DNA of 64,000 nucleotides, from the NCBI GenBank assembly GCA_947179485.1, contig OX359247.1, positions 53,727,131 through 53,791,130 of the forward strand, in the 5' to 3' direction. Below are positions 11,425 through 22,390 of this stretch, piece by piece. The DNA is from Allacma fusca. Lineage: Eukaryota > Arthropoda > Collembola > Symphypleona > Sminthuridae. Each line of letters begins with the position of its first letter. Positions within the stretch are counted from its first letter, which is position 1. A model generated the notes under the pieces. It had not been told where the DNA came from, searched no databases, and worked only from the letters and a program-made list of their open reading frames with translations. The position numbers were made by a program, and so were the translations under genes.

Positions 11425-13569
11425 TTAAACATAACTAGTCACAAATGCATTCAACTCAGGAATGATGTCGACCATTGATCGACTGCTGTTCCCTCTTTCA
11501 TCTCGTGCTAAAGAATTAGCAACCCAGTTTTGAAGATACTTCTCGTATTTGTTCCGATCTATGAAAAATCTGGAGTCAATTAATAAGCCCCAATCTTGAG
11601 GGTGCCGGAGGCTCCTTCCAATGGCTTGATTCAAGGCCTTGAATGCATTGGAACAATACCATTCCCAACCATCTAAAATATTCTCATTAGCACCTGCAAT
11701 TTCATGTTGGTACTCTCGTTTTGCTGTCAAACATAGATCTTCTGTGGGTGCGAAGGGGATTCCAATGGTGACCAATGCCCTGGCATGATTATCCCGGAAT
11801 TCTATCCCTTCAGACAGTTTCCCTCTCATGACCGCGAATAGAATAGCCCCGGTTTCAGTTTCCGCCTGAATCTTATATTGTTGCACGATTGCGTGTAAGG
11901 CATCCTGATCTCCTTGGTTTGGTTCAATGAAAACTTGCTTTAGATTTCTGATAATATTGTAATGCCCACTTTCACGCCAACTTGCGATGAGTTGTTCAAT
12001 TCGCCTTTTCGTGGGCATGAATACCAAAATTCCATGAGGGACAAGGCAGATATCTTCCAAAATTCTCCCCAATTGGTCGTGATAGTTCTGCCCATTATTT
12101 CGCCAAGATGTGGATTTTAATTCTAGCAAGTTGCTCTCAGCAGAATGACGCTCAATGACAGCAGCAAAGACATGTTCCTGAGGAACCACGTGGTTGGCAG
12201 AAAGTTGAGTTGCAAACGGAATTCCTAATTCCAAAGACAATGATGCCAATGGAGATAGCGTTCCTGAAGCCATGATGACGGAATGCGCATCTGTCGTGCA
12301 TTTAAACGTCACTGCAGGATTCAGACATTCCAGCTTCAGCTCAATATCTTCCTTAGTTTGTTATTTATTGCCGTCGTCATCTTCCTCGTCTGGTTCATCC
12401 AGTGCTGGCTGACACAGAAGTACCACGTAGGAATTTGAGTTGAGAAATTCGTTTGGATATCCATCCCAAAGAGTGCTCAGTAGAATCAACGCATTTGACA
12501 AATATCTCATGACTTGAACCTTGGTTCTAAATTCGGGAAATTGACCTTGTAAAGTTAATCCTAGGACGTTTCCGTTCAAGTTGGATACGTCAGTCCGAAG
12601 CTGCTGAAGATGGTTTGGTCCCAGACCCACAAGAGTTAAATCCCGCACAAGATCATCAAAGGAAACATTCACGTGCGATCGTCCACTGGTAATTACAGCA
12701 GCCAATTGGTTTTTGAGGTAATCTCTGAATCCCTGAAAAGTGGTCGCAAGGTTTCTCACATGGTTCCTCACACCATCCTGAAGTTGCGGAGATGCTAGTG
12801 CTCTTTGTAATATCTCTGTCATCTGAGTAATCTTGGTCAAAGTGAAGAAAAGTTTCGGCGTCGAAGCAATGTCTCGACACAAGTCTTCTACATTGTGACC
12901 TTCGTCAAAGACAAGGATGTTCCCTTTCAGATTGATGTTCATGGCTTGGCGGATTCCCGAATGCAGCAAGTAGTTATAGGTGCAGAAAATGATCTTCGCA
13001 TTATTGATGGTACTTTTGAGCTCGTGATATGCACAAGTTTCGTTCTCACGGCAGAATTTCTTAAGGTCTTCAAGATCCCAGGCCTGAATTGACTGACCAT
13101 TTAAATGATCTAACCATGCCAAGTCTTCGGGAATGTAATCGCATAAATGTTCATCGGATTCTTCGTTGTTGCAAGTGTTTTTGACGCTTGATAGTATCCC
13201 CATTGGTGTGTTAACATATTGGGTGAGCGCAAGCTGACCAATGATGTGCTTTATATGTGCCAGGGTTTTGGTTGCATAGAAAATCAATGGTGGGTTTGCT
13301 TGAGGCTGGGTATTCTCCTTCATGTTTCCTCTTAGAGTGGCGTGATTCTTTTGGTAAGCCAGTAAAGAGCAGAGTAACGCAAGCGTTTTACCCGTGCCAG
13401 CCACAGATTCCGTCAGTAAATTTTGACCACGAATGGTGTGGTAAAGGATTTTGTTCATCATTTGCAGTTGAGACTGGTAAGCTTCAAGTGGAAACTTCAC
13501 TTGAACTCCATGAAACGTGTAAATTCTTGGGACGATACCAGCAGCTGGAATACCCCCGTCTACATGCAT
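11425..13569 (-). pseudogene. FANCJ/BRIP1-like DEAH helicase, interrupted by one in-frame stop
   Basis: An uninterrupted frame runs from the ATG at 13567-13569 to the stop at 11425, broken only by TAA at 12361-12363. Residues before the stop (402) and after it continue the same alignment to the paralogue at 36141-38363. Seen: Q-like AYQSQ (29-33), motif I VAGTGKT, cysteines at 133, 143, 173 and 179 where the family has its iron-sulphur cluster, motif II DEGH (222-225; family norm DEAH), SGTLSP after the stop and motif VI QAIGRSLRH. FANCJ helicases unwind DNA 5'-3' in crosslink repair. An upstream in-frame TAA lies just before the ATG. Options: recent pseudogene, sequencing error, or a weak 72-bp in-phase intron (GTACTT...CTAAG) that would remove the stop. 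The paralogue has coding sequence at that place, which argues against an intron. Confidence 0.85.
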
Positions 13570-16500
13570 TTCGTTTCCCTCGAATTAGATCTCTGGGTTC
13601 GTTTTGGCTGTATAAATCTGGGTTTATAGTTTCACTTTTGCCGTGCCTTGTAGCTGCTGAGTTGTGAACTATTAGTGAAAAAAATGGTTTCAAATTTCAT
13701 TTTTTTTATATGTTCAAAATGATTGGAGAATGGTTATTTTCAATAGTTTTAAAAATATTTTCTCATACATATTTACACATACGTATACATACATACATAA
13801 GGACGTAAGGAGAATGTCTGACGCTGCAAGTTTTTCATGGAGGGTCTGTTATTTAAAAAAGTGAAGCCTTGTACGTAGTGCAAATTTTGTGAGAATTCAT
13901 AATATATAAATAAATAATCGCCTAATATAATTATAATTATCTTAGGTCGAGACTTCCCCTCTATGGACCTATGTAACAGTGTCCGGGAAGACTGAAACAA
14001 AAAAAAAGCTCATTTGTAGCATTGCGACTTTGTAAAACATGTTTAGGTCCTGAGAGCCGAATTTTTGACCTGAGACGGTAACATTAAGCTCAATTCCCGT
14101 GAAATTTGCTACAAGCACAACATTTCGAAATATTTTTCTAACTGATAGACCGTCCATGACAAAATGACAGCATCAGAAATTCTCCTTTTCAGTAAGCTCC
14201 TGATGATACAATTTTCACCCCCAAGGACATGTTGATTAGCTATCCGGGAAGCCCATAAAATTTCCTATGAAAAAGCGTCAAAATAAATTCTAGGAAAACG
14301 TCTGCCTGTAAACAAAAAATTGTAATGCCAACATTTCTCAACCTCAACTTTGTTTTACGTTTTTGAGAATTGTGTCATAATTTGTGACGTCAAATTATGA
14401 ATTACGACAATGAAACAAATTTTGGAAAATTTAGCAAGTGATTTCATTCAAAATAGGGGAATCAAATATATTCTATTGTAGCATCAGAGTCGTCATGGAT
14501 GTACATATGTACAGATACAGTGTGTCCATTATTATTTGCTCCCCCCTCTACCTCCAATACGTGAGTTACTCATAAAATATTCGATTGCCCCAGTTTGCAG
14601 CAAATTCTTTTCCAGATTTTCTAAAATATATTTCATATATCTGAGTCAATATTTGATGTCACAGGGTGAAGATCGGGTTTTTTAACCGTCAATTTCTTCA
14701 TAATTTGATTCGTAATGGGGTAGTCAAATATTTTCTGTCTTTGGATCAGAGTCGTAATGGATGAACTGGGTGATCACAATTATTTGCTCTCTCTCTCTCT
14801 CTCTCTAGCCCCTAATAAGGGAGTTACTCATAAAATATTCGATTGCCCCAGTTTGCAGCAAATTCTTTTCCAGATTTTCTAAAATATATTTCATTGATCT
14901 GAGTCAATATTTATAGAAAACTTTATGGGCATTCCACGGAGCCATCACACAATTCTTTACCTTGAGAATTGTGGACATGCCCGTAAAAGACCCGGAGCAG
15001 AAAAAAGGAATTTTTTATTGGAATTCAATTGGAATTCAATTGGAATTCAATTGGAATTCAATTGGAATTCAATTGGAATTCAATTGGAATTCAATTTTTC
15101 ATGGACAGTCCGGCGCTAATTACATTTGTCGGAGGGCTGTGTTTGTAACGAATCTTTCCTCACATTTTAGATAGATACAATAAGCTTATATTTATTATTA
15201 TTTGTTCATTAAAATTTACAGCTATAACCGAAGAAAAGAATTTACAGTATCTATTTAAAATATCTTAGTTTAGTAAAGTTAAGACAAATTATGGAGGTCG
15301 TTCACGAACTGATGTCAGCCAATGATGCAACAATAGAAAAACGTTTTACCTTTCCATTTATGTGATCCTATACACTCATATGTATACACGTACATACTAA
15401 TCCTGCAAAATTCTATATATTTATTTGTGTGGCTAATAATCAATGTAAACCCATAATAATAAGTCCATACCCTATATCTCCACTAACAACACCCTTACAA
15501 GTACCAGAATTTTACTCCTACCTTCGGAAGCTCTTACATAACGAGAAAATTATCCATGCACTAAACGTCTGTGCAGGTCTCTTCATTATAGAGAAAGCAC
15601 TGTGTATTTAACAATTGTTGAAAGGCATGATTGAATTGTCTATCAATGCACTTTCTATTTAGTAATGTTAGCTCGTAATATTTATAGATTGTTTATAGTT
15701 AGTGCGTGTTGTTGTAAGATGTTCGGCCTCGACCGGACATCAGCACTTGCACACAAGTGTCAACACAGCACATAGTTTTAAGTCAAAGAGTTAAAAGGGA
15801 TTTCACACCTACTTGTGAAATCCGGAAGCTGTTATTGTAAGAATACAGTTTTAACCTTTCTAATGTTTTTAGGAATTGCCTACAAAAACATATTATGCTC
15901 CACATTGATGTTATTATTATTGGAAATATGGCATTGGACATTGTTGTGTTGAAATGAAAGGCATTGTTGTAACTAATATAAATATGTGTTTATTTTAAAT
16001 AAACTTCAGTCTTAGAACTGATATTGGTGAAGCTACAACTTCTACTTCAGTCTCTTTATTTTCGAACAACAATACCTGTATTTATGCTTTATCTATTTAC
16101 TCCGCGAAAGCCCCTTGATCAAAGCCTACAGATATTCCGGTTTGACTATTTTAAATACAATCATAGTACCCTGACTTTCTATGTAATACAAAACACTCAA
16201 CAATTCTGCTGGATACTTTCTCCACAGGCCCTAGAATTATTTTACTTGACTGACGAAAAATACCTACATACTTATGAGAGTAGTGTAAAGACGTACGAGA
16301 GTGGGACATATTTTCTTTTGCTTTCAATATAGCATAGAAGAACCTGGTTGCGTAGTGATTATTGGGCAATGCAGAATACAAACATTACTACTCTTTAATT
16401 TACCAATAATTATTAGTTACTTGTCAATCCTTGGTTGTTTGGGATTGACAAGTTTTTGTTCTTCAGTCCAATTTTGCAAAAGGGACTTAAGCCGTTCTGA

Positions 16501-17310
16501 AAATTCCTAGGTATGTAAAGCGGATGTAAAGAAATTCAGGGACGGAGGGAATTGCAATTGCACAGCTATGTTCAAACAGAGAATTATCCAGTGGAAAGTT
16601 ACAAAGTGCAACTAGCCCTTCCTTCGACTACAATACTTCCTTCGAAATGTCATTAAAACTAATTATACGTAATTCAATTCCCCTCATAACCTTCACCTTC
16701 GTCTCAGATAACAGATAGTAACTAAGGCTTCCATGCTGGTCATGATGTCCCTGTTCGAGACAAATTTAAAACTCCGTTGACAAAATAATTTTCGTAATAC
16801 ACCCCAACAAATTCCAAAATCCCTGCTGCAAAAAATCATTTTCGTAAATCACCTCAACAATTTCGAAAATCCCTGTTGACAAAAATTGTTTTCCATAAAA
16901 CAATTCCTAAACAACAACAATAAACCAGTTCCTCCCGTCTTCCCACATAAATCCGACCCCTGTCTGGATGATAATTTCGGGTGACTACGGGATGAGGGTA
17001 TCTACTTGTATGTAACTTGTAACTATCAACGTTTAGAGTTAAAATATGGATCAAGTGTGGTGTAATTCCTCCGAAGTTGTTCAAGCGTTATTATTACAAG
17101 TCTAATCTCACACACTCCTCTTCTTATAATTTCATTCGGCATGAAGCTGCACCTGGCCGGATATGACACGATACGCTCTCATAATAAGTCAAACGATTGA
17201 TTTGTACATGTTTCACGGTACAGCCAAATCTCGATACAACGAATGTCTATTTTTTAGTATGAAATATAAATTCATATTCCCCGATGAGTCTTCCTATACA
17301 TAACCATGCT
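13570..17310. other. gene-free stretch of fragmented repeats
   Basis: I support no gene. A direct repeat of about 100 bp occurs at 14565-14672 and 14817-14912 (shared GAGTTACTCATAAAATATTC, CAGCAAATTCTTTTCCAGAT), with a third diverged copy at 20245-20330. A CT microsatellite lies at 14790-14808. Bases 16720-16980 contain spaced TCCCTG and CCCCTG words like those in the element at 20637-20993. A 12-bp perfect stem (ACTTGTCAATCC / GGATTGACAAGT) sits at 16419-16453. Frames at 15.4 and 16.0 kb look non-coding. Confidence 0.5.
15018..15094. repeat. 11-bp tandem repeat, GGAATTCAATT
   Basis: About seven perfect head-to-tail copies of GGAATTCAATT, each with an EcoRI site. The open frames across it are by-products. 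The array follows the second copy of the direct repeat described for 13570-17310. Confidence 0.95.
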
Positions 17311-17313
17311 TAA

Positions 17314-17758
17314 TGGCTCATCCGCACTGAGCCGCGGAAAGTGACGCCAGCGTCAATTTTCCGCCGGCAGCAACATGCAGCGCGTCCGCACTAGAGGCTG
17401 CACATGCTGTTTTTAAGCTTGTAGACGCGTGAGACACAAGCCGCGGCGGCATGTGCTGCACCCGTGTCCGCACTTATGAGCGACACATGATGTGCTGCAG
17501 AAAAATGTGACGTGCGGCAACAAAAGTTGAAGCTTTGTCAGAACAAGCTGCAAATGAATATTGCATGTGTCCGTCAATCTTCAACATAGAAACACACACA
17601 ACTGGAGCGGAGCATCACTTACTGCAACTGCAAGTTGACTCTGCTGCTTTTCTGGTGCGGACATAAAAGCTGGCCATTCAAACTTGCAGTCGCAGCCGAA
17701 GTGTTGCGTCACATGACGCCGCATCAAGTTGACGCACGTCCCCAGTGCGAATGAGGCT
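17314..17758. mobile_element. PIF/Harbinger-like MITE
   Basis: A 445-bp island that is clearly more GC-rich than its surroundings. The ends are inverted repeats, GGCTCATCCGCACTGAG on the left and GCCTCATTCGCACTGGG from the right, flanked on both sides by CTTAA (17309-17313, 17757-17761). A TAA/TTA duplication fits PIF/Harbinger; TTAA would also fit piggyBac. Inside, TCCGCACT and ATGCTGCAC-like words recur in both orientations, giving nested foldback potential. No transposase frame. Confidence 0.75.
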
Positions 17759-18029
17759 TAAGGCTATTGTTATTGATACACCGAACATATTTAAAACGTA
17801 CAAATACTTCTAATAATAAACATGTAACAGTCCCGCAGACAAATTTATTGTATTAAATACAATACTCCATAAATACGGCAATTACACAACAATAACGGAC
17901 ACCTTTCTAAAACAAAATCCCACAGGGGCAACCGTCTTTGAATACATTTCTATTCCTTCAGCAGGATTTTATCCTCTTGAGAACATACCATTAAAATCAA
18001 CCCGAAAATCTAGAGTGCACGTACATATG

Positions 18030-18131
18030 TATAATTACAGAGTACTGTATAATTCACTGTACTGATCTTCACATTTAAATGATAATTTTACTGTAAAACA
18101 GCCTTTCCTTCCCTTATACAGGAATTGCTGA
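18030..18131. repeat. diverged repeat, copy B left part
   Basis: Homologous to 340-445 (ATAATTCACTGTACTGATCTT, CACATTTAAAT, TTTCCTTCCCTTATA). The copy is interrupted at about 18131 by the insertion at 18132-18902 and resumes at 18917 through about 19110. Bases 17762-18029 hold no supported gene. Confidence 0.7.
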
Positions 18132-18902
18132 CAGATCCTACAATTCTGGGGTCGGATTTTAGGTATGGACAGCCAACGCTTAAAAAAGTAGTTCGAAGCA
18201 TAATTGGAGCTGGAATCTTTTTGGGCATCCTCAGATCCACCCTAACCGAGCTGGACCATGGAAACGTTTGGGAGGGGCAATCGCCTCAAACATTGAAAGG
18301 GGATATGGCGGACAAATTGGAAGACTTACGTATTAAACTCAAATTGGAAGATGTGATTAGGATGAACGAGTCGTCTTACAGCAATCTACATACGAAGTAC
18401 ATAGAAGCCGACGGAACTCACATGCGAGTCGTACATCAGAATAGCGAACCCACTCTTCGTCCAGCGTATAATCTCCCAGCTACAACTGTCACCAAATCAA
18501 GCTCATGTCCACCAGCGTATTAAATCCAACGGCTGAATTTTTGTAAGTTTTACCCTCTAGCGTTCTGTTCAATTTGTAACTTACAGGAATATGATGACAT
18601 TTACCATTTTATGTTTCGCTGCCCTGCCCTCTATTGAACTCTATACGGACAAAATTCCTATCTGCAACTATAGACTTAAGGTGTGTGAGTGAGCGGAACT
18701 GGATCTACCTATTCAAACTGACGTCCTCTAGTAACTGCTATAAAACCGCTAATTTTGTAAAGAACGCACTTAAAATGAGAGCGCGGTGCCGTAATGAACA
18801 TGTGTTCACTGCTATCACAAATATACTAATGTAATTAATATAGTGTTAACTATTTTGATGTGCTGTAGACAGAGCTAAAAAGCACTTAATAAATACATAC
18901 AT
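18132..18902 (+). mobile_element. probable retro-insertion carrying a 3' gene fragment
   Basis: About 771 bp are inserted in copy B of the repeat relative to copy A. The insertion is bracketed by a near-perfect 14-bp direct repeat, ACAGGAATTGCTGA at 18118-18131 and ACAAGAATTGCTGA at 18903-18916. It ends with AATAAATACATACATACAT, like a polyadenylation signal plus tail. A frame in it ends with TAA at 18521-18523 and has normal-looking codon use and composition for about 130 residues (for example KLEDLRIKLKLEDVIRMNES near its middle). I do not recognise the protein. This is the picture expected of a 5'-truncated LINE or a processed gene copy. A terminal exon with acceptor CTTCCCTTATACAG is the alternative, but that sequence is already part of the repeat. 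Confidence 0.6.
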
Positions 18903-19117
18903 ACAAGAATTGCTGAGCATAGCGGGTCTCTGTAATTCGCACCATTCTTTTAAATAAAAATTTCATCCTTTAAAATAGCACCCTTATAAAGAGCATTGGA
19001 CTCTAGTAGACGGCTTTATTATCTATATACCATAAGAAAAATTACTATAGAGTTGAATAAGAATTTCCCCAAGTTGTTTTTGCTCGAGACTCAGTCTACG
19101 TCTACAGATATGATACT

Positions 19118-19210
19118 AGGGGGCATGCATAAATTATGTAACGCTAATTTGCCACATTTTTGACCACCTCCGACCCCTAGTAACGCATACGTAACGCTGT
19201 CATCTAACCC
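19118..19210. mobile_element. possible hAT-type terminus, fragment
   Basis: The sequence beginning TAGGGGGCATGCATAAATTA followed by TGTAACGC resembles a terminal motif that I recall as common in arthropod DNA transposons. I could not find a matching inverted end or a target duplication, so this may be only a fragment. The rest of 19211-19700 shows nothing I can name. Confidence 0.3.
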
Positions 19211-19700
19211 CCACAATCATACATAACGCAATGATAACTAATTTATTAACATAATATATTACTCGGTAGCACCCGATATGCTTTGTTTCGTTCATTATTG
19301 CTCTAATTTTTCTCATATCAAATGCTAGTTTTTCACATTTTAGAGCCGTGAAAGCATCTTCGTTTCGGTTTTTTTAAAACCCCATTTTTATTTACATGTG
19401 CTTTGTGTCTTGATTTACATTTTTTATTTTATCTCTCGTACAGAGGGACTCACATTTGGGTGCATATTTGCACTGACTCAGGTGTTCCTTCATAGTCCCA
19501 TACAGTGTGAAACTGGTTAAAGGTTATTGCACGTTCTCCACTTTGACTTTACACATTTTATATGATCGCTTGCTCATTACCCACCTCTACATATTTTATA
19601 CCGACAGTAGAGGTACTTACGGAAATGGTACACACGCGTTACATCTGAATTATAAATATAAACACGTCTGTGTGCAGTAATAGTGCGTTAAATAGATTTT

Positions 19701-20019
19701 TTAAAACTGATTTACTGTAAATATGTTAATAGCTTTATACAATGAGACTACAACTCCACTCCGGCTGGGATCGCCTTTGGGAGTGCTAAAAAATTAAAAT
19801 AAAGTAATAAAAATATACAACTTACCTGTTTGTATTAAGCGATCTATCCTTTGCAACATCCTGTGGATTCAATCTTGCTAGTTGTGCGGTGGCTACAAAC
19901 GATTTGTCCAGACAGTCAGTGTGGAATACATGACCACAAGAAGTTGTTACGACCGCAGATTCTTCAGGGGTGCCCCTGAAGATCTCGAAGCAAGCGCCGC
20001 ATCCGAAATACTTTGTCAT
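19701..20019 (-). CDS. short RING-like zinc-finger protein, half RING
   Basis: Two exons are supported: 20019-19826 with the ATG at 20017-20019, then 19785-19701 ending in TAA. They are joined by a 40-bp intron with GTAAGT donor and TTTTTTAG acceptor, giving 92 residues. The N-terminal half shows the first part of a RING finger: C-x2-C near residue 7 (CGAC), then TSCGHVFHTDC with one Cys, two His and one Cys in correct spacing. The last Cys pair needed for a complete C3HC4 RING is missing in both exons; the C-terminus is low in motifs. RING proteins usually act as ubiquitin ligases, but this one would bind at most one complete zinc site. It may be a decayed or truncated family member, or the gene may continue by other splicing that I did not find. 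Confidence 0.6.
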
Positions 20020-20636
20020 GATGAATTTACTCGTGTCTTGTAGAAATTGCAGTTCTTTGATTTTCCCACATATTCTTAAAATTTAAACCTCGCTCCCAAA
20101 TATTTTCACTAAATATGCCAAGAATGCCTACGCGTTAAAATCGGGTCTAATCAAATATTGCGTTACGTAAAAGAGTACACAGGTATATTAAATTACAAAT
20201 CTGTGCTATATACATATGCAGAGTAGCAACGCTTGTTTTATTAACGCATACAAATGAGTTACTGAATAAAATATTTGATTGCCTAATTTCACAGCAAATT
20301 CTTTTCCAGTTTTTGTAATGTAATATTTGCAATACACTGGTGATTTTTGTATTTTGCGATGCTACTTGCTGTAAAACAAAAGCATAAACATACCTACAAA
20401 CATGAAGTCTACGACGCATGGGTATGTATGATATCTGTGTGGTATAAAAGAAGGCTGCGGGCAAGAAAAAAAATTGAAAAGTTTCATATGAAATAATTAA
20501 TGTCAAATTTAACTTGAAACAACACCCATTCCGCTTAGCGTTTTATTTTTACTAAATAGTAACAAGTGATAAGAGAGAACACTTCTATTAAATCTCTAAC
20601 TCATCATTTAACAATAATTACATACGATCTCCGCTG

Positions 20637-20993
20637 CAGGGGTTGGAATTTTGTGAATCTCCCTGGAAAATAATTTTTGATTTTCCCTGCTGAAATTTGT
20701 GTCCCTGGTGGGAAGTTCAAAAATCCCTGCTAGCAAAATTTAAATATCCCTAATGACAACAGATTTTCTCTACCAAAGGTCGTATATTTAAAAATCCCTT
20801 GTAAAAAAGCGTTAATTAAATTCAAAATCCCTGCAAGAATAAATTTCCCTGAAAGACGTGAACATTTTTCAAAATCCCTACTAGAAATGGGCCAACAAAA
20901 TTCCTGTTAATAAAAAAAGTTCCCTATGAAATTTTCCCTGTCAGAAATTTTTTTTCGCCTGGAAAGAGTCTTCCTACAAAACCTCGACCCCTG
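20637..20993. mobile_element. probable MITE inserted upstream of EF-hand copy A
   Basis: The duplicated region around the second EF-hand gene lacks this piece: the flanks (TAATTACATACGATCT and CTACTGACTTTCCC) are almost adjacent at 27.2 kb. The ends are inverted, CAGGGGTTGGAATTTTGT on the left and CAGGGGTCGAGGTTTTGT from the right, and the interior repeats ATCCCTG-type words. No clean 8-bp duplication was found, so the superfamily is uncertain, though hAT is likely from the CAGGGG ends. The rest of 20020-21266 is gene-free. Confidence 0.6.
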
Positions 20994-21266
20994 CCTGGTT
21001 ATACCTACTGACTTTCCCAAACTCCCACAAATTTCTGAGACCCAGAGAAAACTTTATTTTAAGTTTTTTTGTGCATGACATAAACATCATTAAGAATATT
21101 GTAAGCTGGAGGGATGATATTACAGAAATTTATTCTCATATTTTAAAGAGTCACTGGACTACACTACAATCACTTCAATATATGTACATATGTGTATGTA
21201 GAATTAATTAACCTAGGTAGATAAGTTTTTACAATTTAAAAGATTTCTACCAACATCTCGAATCGT

Positions 21267-21680
21267 TTAAACACCAGGTTCGCCATCGATTTCTTCGGGT
21301 GACAATACACCGTTGCCGTCTTTGTCATAGGCGGAAAATTCAAACCCTTCTGTCTGACGGGATTGTCGAACATAATATGTTGCATCTGCCTCGTCCACAT
21401 CTCCATCGCCATTTATGTCTAATGACCTATGCTTGTCGTACGGGTCAGTAGATGTGGCCTGTCGTTTATACATTTTATTCGGATCCCAAGTTCGGCAACC
21501 TCCCTCACAATTGCAGCAAAACATATTGCAACTCCCTACTCCACAGCATGGAGTTCCCATTTCATAATCATCACATTCCTCTTTCCAAGCCAACTCGCAA
21601 CATTCCGAGGCGACCTGGTTCACGTGGAGGGCCAATAAAATAGAAGCAGCCACGAGAATTAGTCCTGGCCTGGGTGTCAT
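21267..21680 (-). CDS. secreted cysteine-rich EF-hand protein, copy A
   Basis: A single-exon frame of 137 residues. The first ATG is at 21678-21680; the frame is open upstream only to a GTG, so the ATG is chosen. Residues 1-25 form a signal peptide (GLILVAASILLALHV). Then comes a dense cysteine block with CC pairs (ECCELAW, TPCCG, FCCNCEGGC), a basic KRQATSTD linker and two canonical EF-hand loops, DINGDGDVDEAD and DKDGNGVLSPEE, near the C-terminus. Role inferred: a small extracellular or luminal calcium-binding protein. The KR before QATSTD could be a processing site separating the cysteine domain from the EF-hand domain. A polyadenylation signal (AATAAA on the minus strand) is at 21129-21134 and is conserved in copy B. 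I know no named family for this domain pair. Confidence 0.85.
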   Translation of the reverse strand: MTPRPGLILVAASILLALHVNQVASECCELAWKEECDDYEMGTPCCGVGSCNMFCCNCEGGCRTWDPNKMYKRQATSTDPYDKHRSLDINGDGDVDEADATYYVRQSRQTEGFEFSAYDKDGNGVLSPEEIDGEPGV

Positions 21681-21959
21681 TTTCTGTTGTACCACGTTTC
21701 TGCATTAAAGTTCATTTTAAACAATAATAATGAAAAATATTTCAATAATTTCTCTTTCACAACTACATAAAAATCCCCTTGTATCACTTTTGATAGTAAA
21801 CACTATATATAAAATAAATTACACACACTTGTATAATTATAATACAGTAAGGGCATATAAGCAATTATCTTGTTATAAATTGGTTTTTAGTTACGAGAGC
21901 CCCCGAAATATCGAGTGAGTGTATCATATTATCAACAGGAAGTATATATTCATATAGAA

Positions 21960-22390
21960 ATGGATTTTTGCCTAACTACCAAAAATGTTTGCTCAACTAC
22001 CTGGTTAGCGAAATTGTTTTTGCCTAACTACCAAAAATGTTTGGTCAACTACCTGGGTAACCAAAACAACTTGGCCAACTACCTGGGTAGCATGAAAATT
22101 ATTTGCCCAACTGACAATATTTTTTGGTCAACTACCTGGATAACCAAAAATGTTTGGCCAGCTATCTGGGTAGCGACAAAATTGTTTGCCCAACTACCAA
22201 AAATTGTTGGCCTACTACCTGGGTATCCACAAAATTGTTTGCCCAACTACCAAAAATTGTTAGCCAACTACCTGGGTATCGAAAAAAAATTTCCCAACTA
22301 CCTGGGTATCGAAAAAGTTTTTGCCCAACTACCAAAAATTGTTAGTCAACTACCTGGATAGCGAAAAAAAATTTGGTCAAATAGCCCGCC
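21960..22390 (+). repeat. minisatellite of about 53 bp
   Basis: Roughly seven to eight imperfect units alternate GCCCAACTACCAAAAATTGT with a CAACTACCTGGGTA block. Long frames across it (for example 21915-22361) arise from the repetition and show no protein-like composition. It starts about 280 bp upstream of EF-hand copy A and is absent from the flank of copy B. No gene is seen in 22391-22889. Confidence 0.9.

Noticed and set aside
13257-13667. Plus-strand frames over the first helicase gene (also over the other two)
   Set aside because: They are antisense shadows of a conserved helicase frame on the minus strand.
16024-16332. 102-residue open frame near 16 kb as a gene
   Set aside because: No recognisable domain, atypical composition and no supporting splice or signal-peptide features.
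21915-22361. 148-residue open frame with NYLG/QLPKI repeats
   Set aside because: It coincides exactly with an imperfect minisatellite and has no start context or homology.
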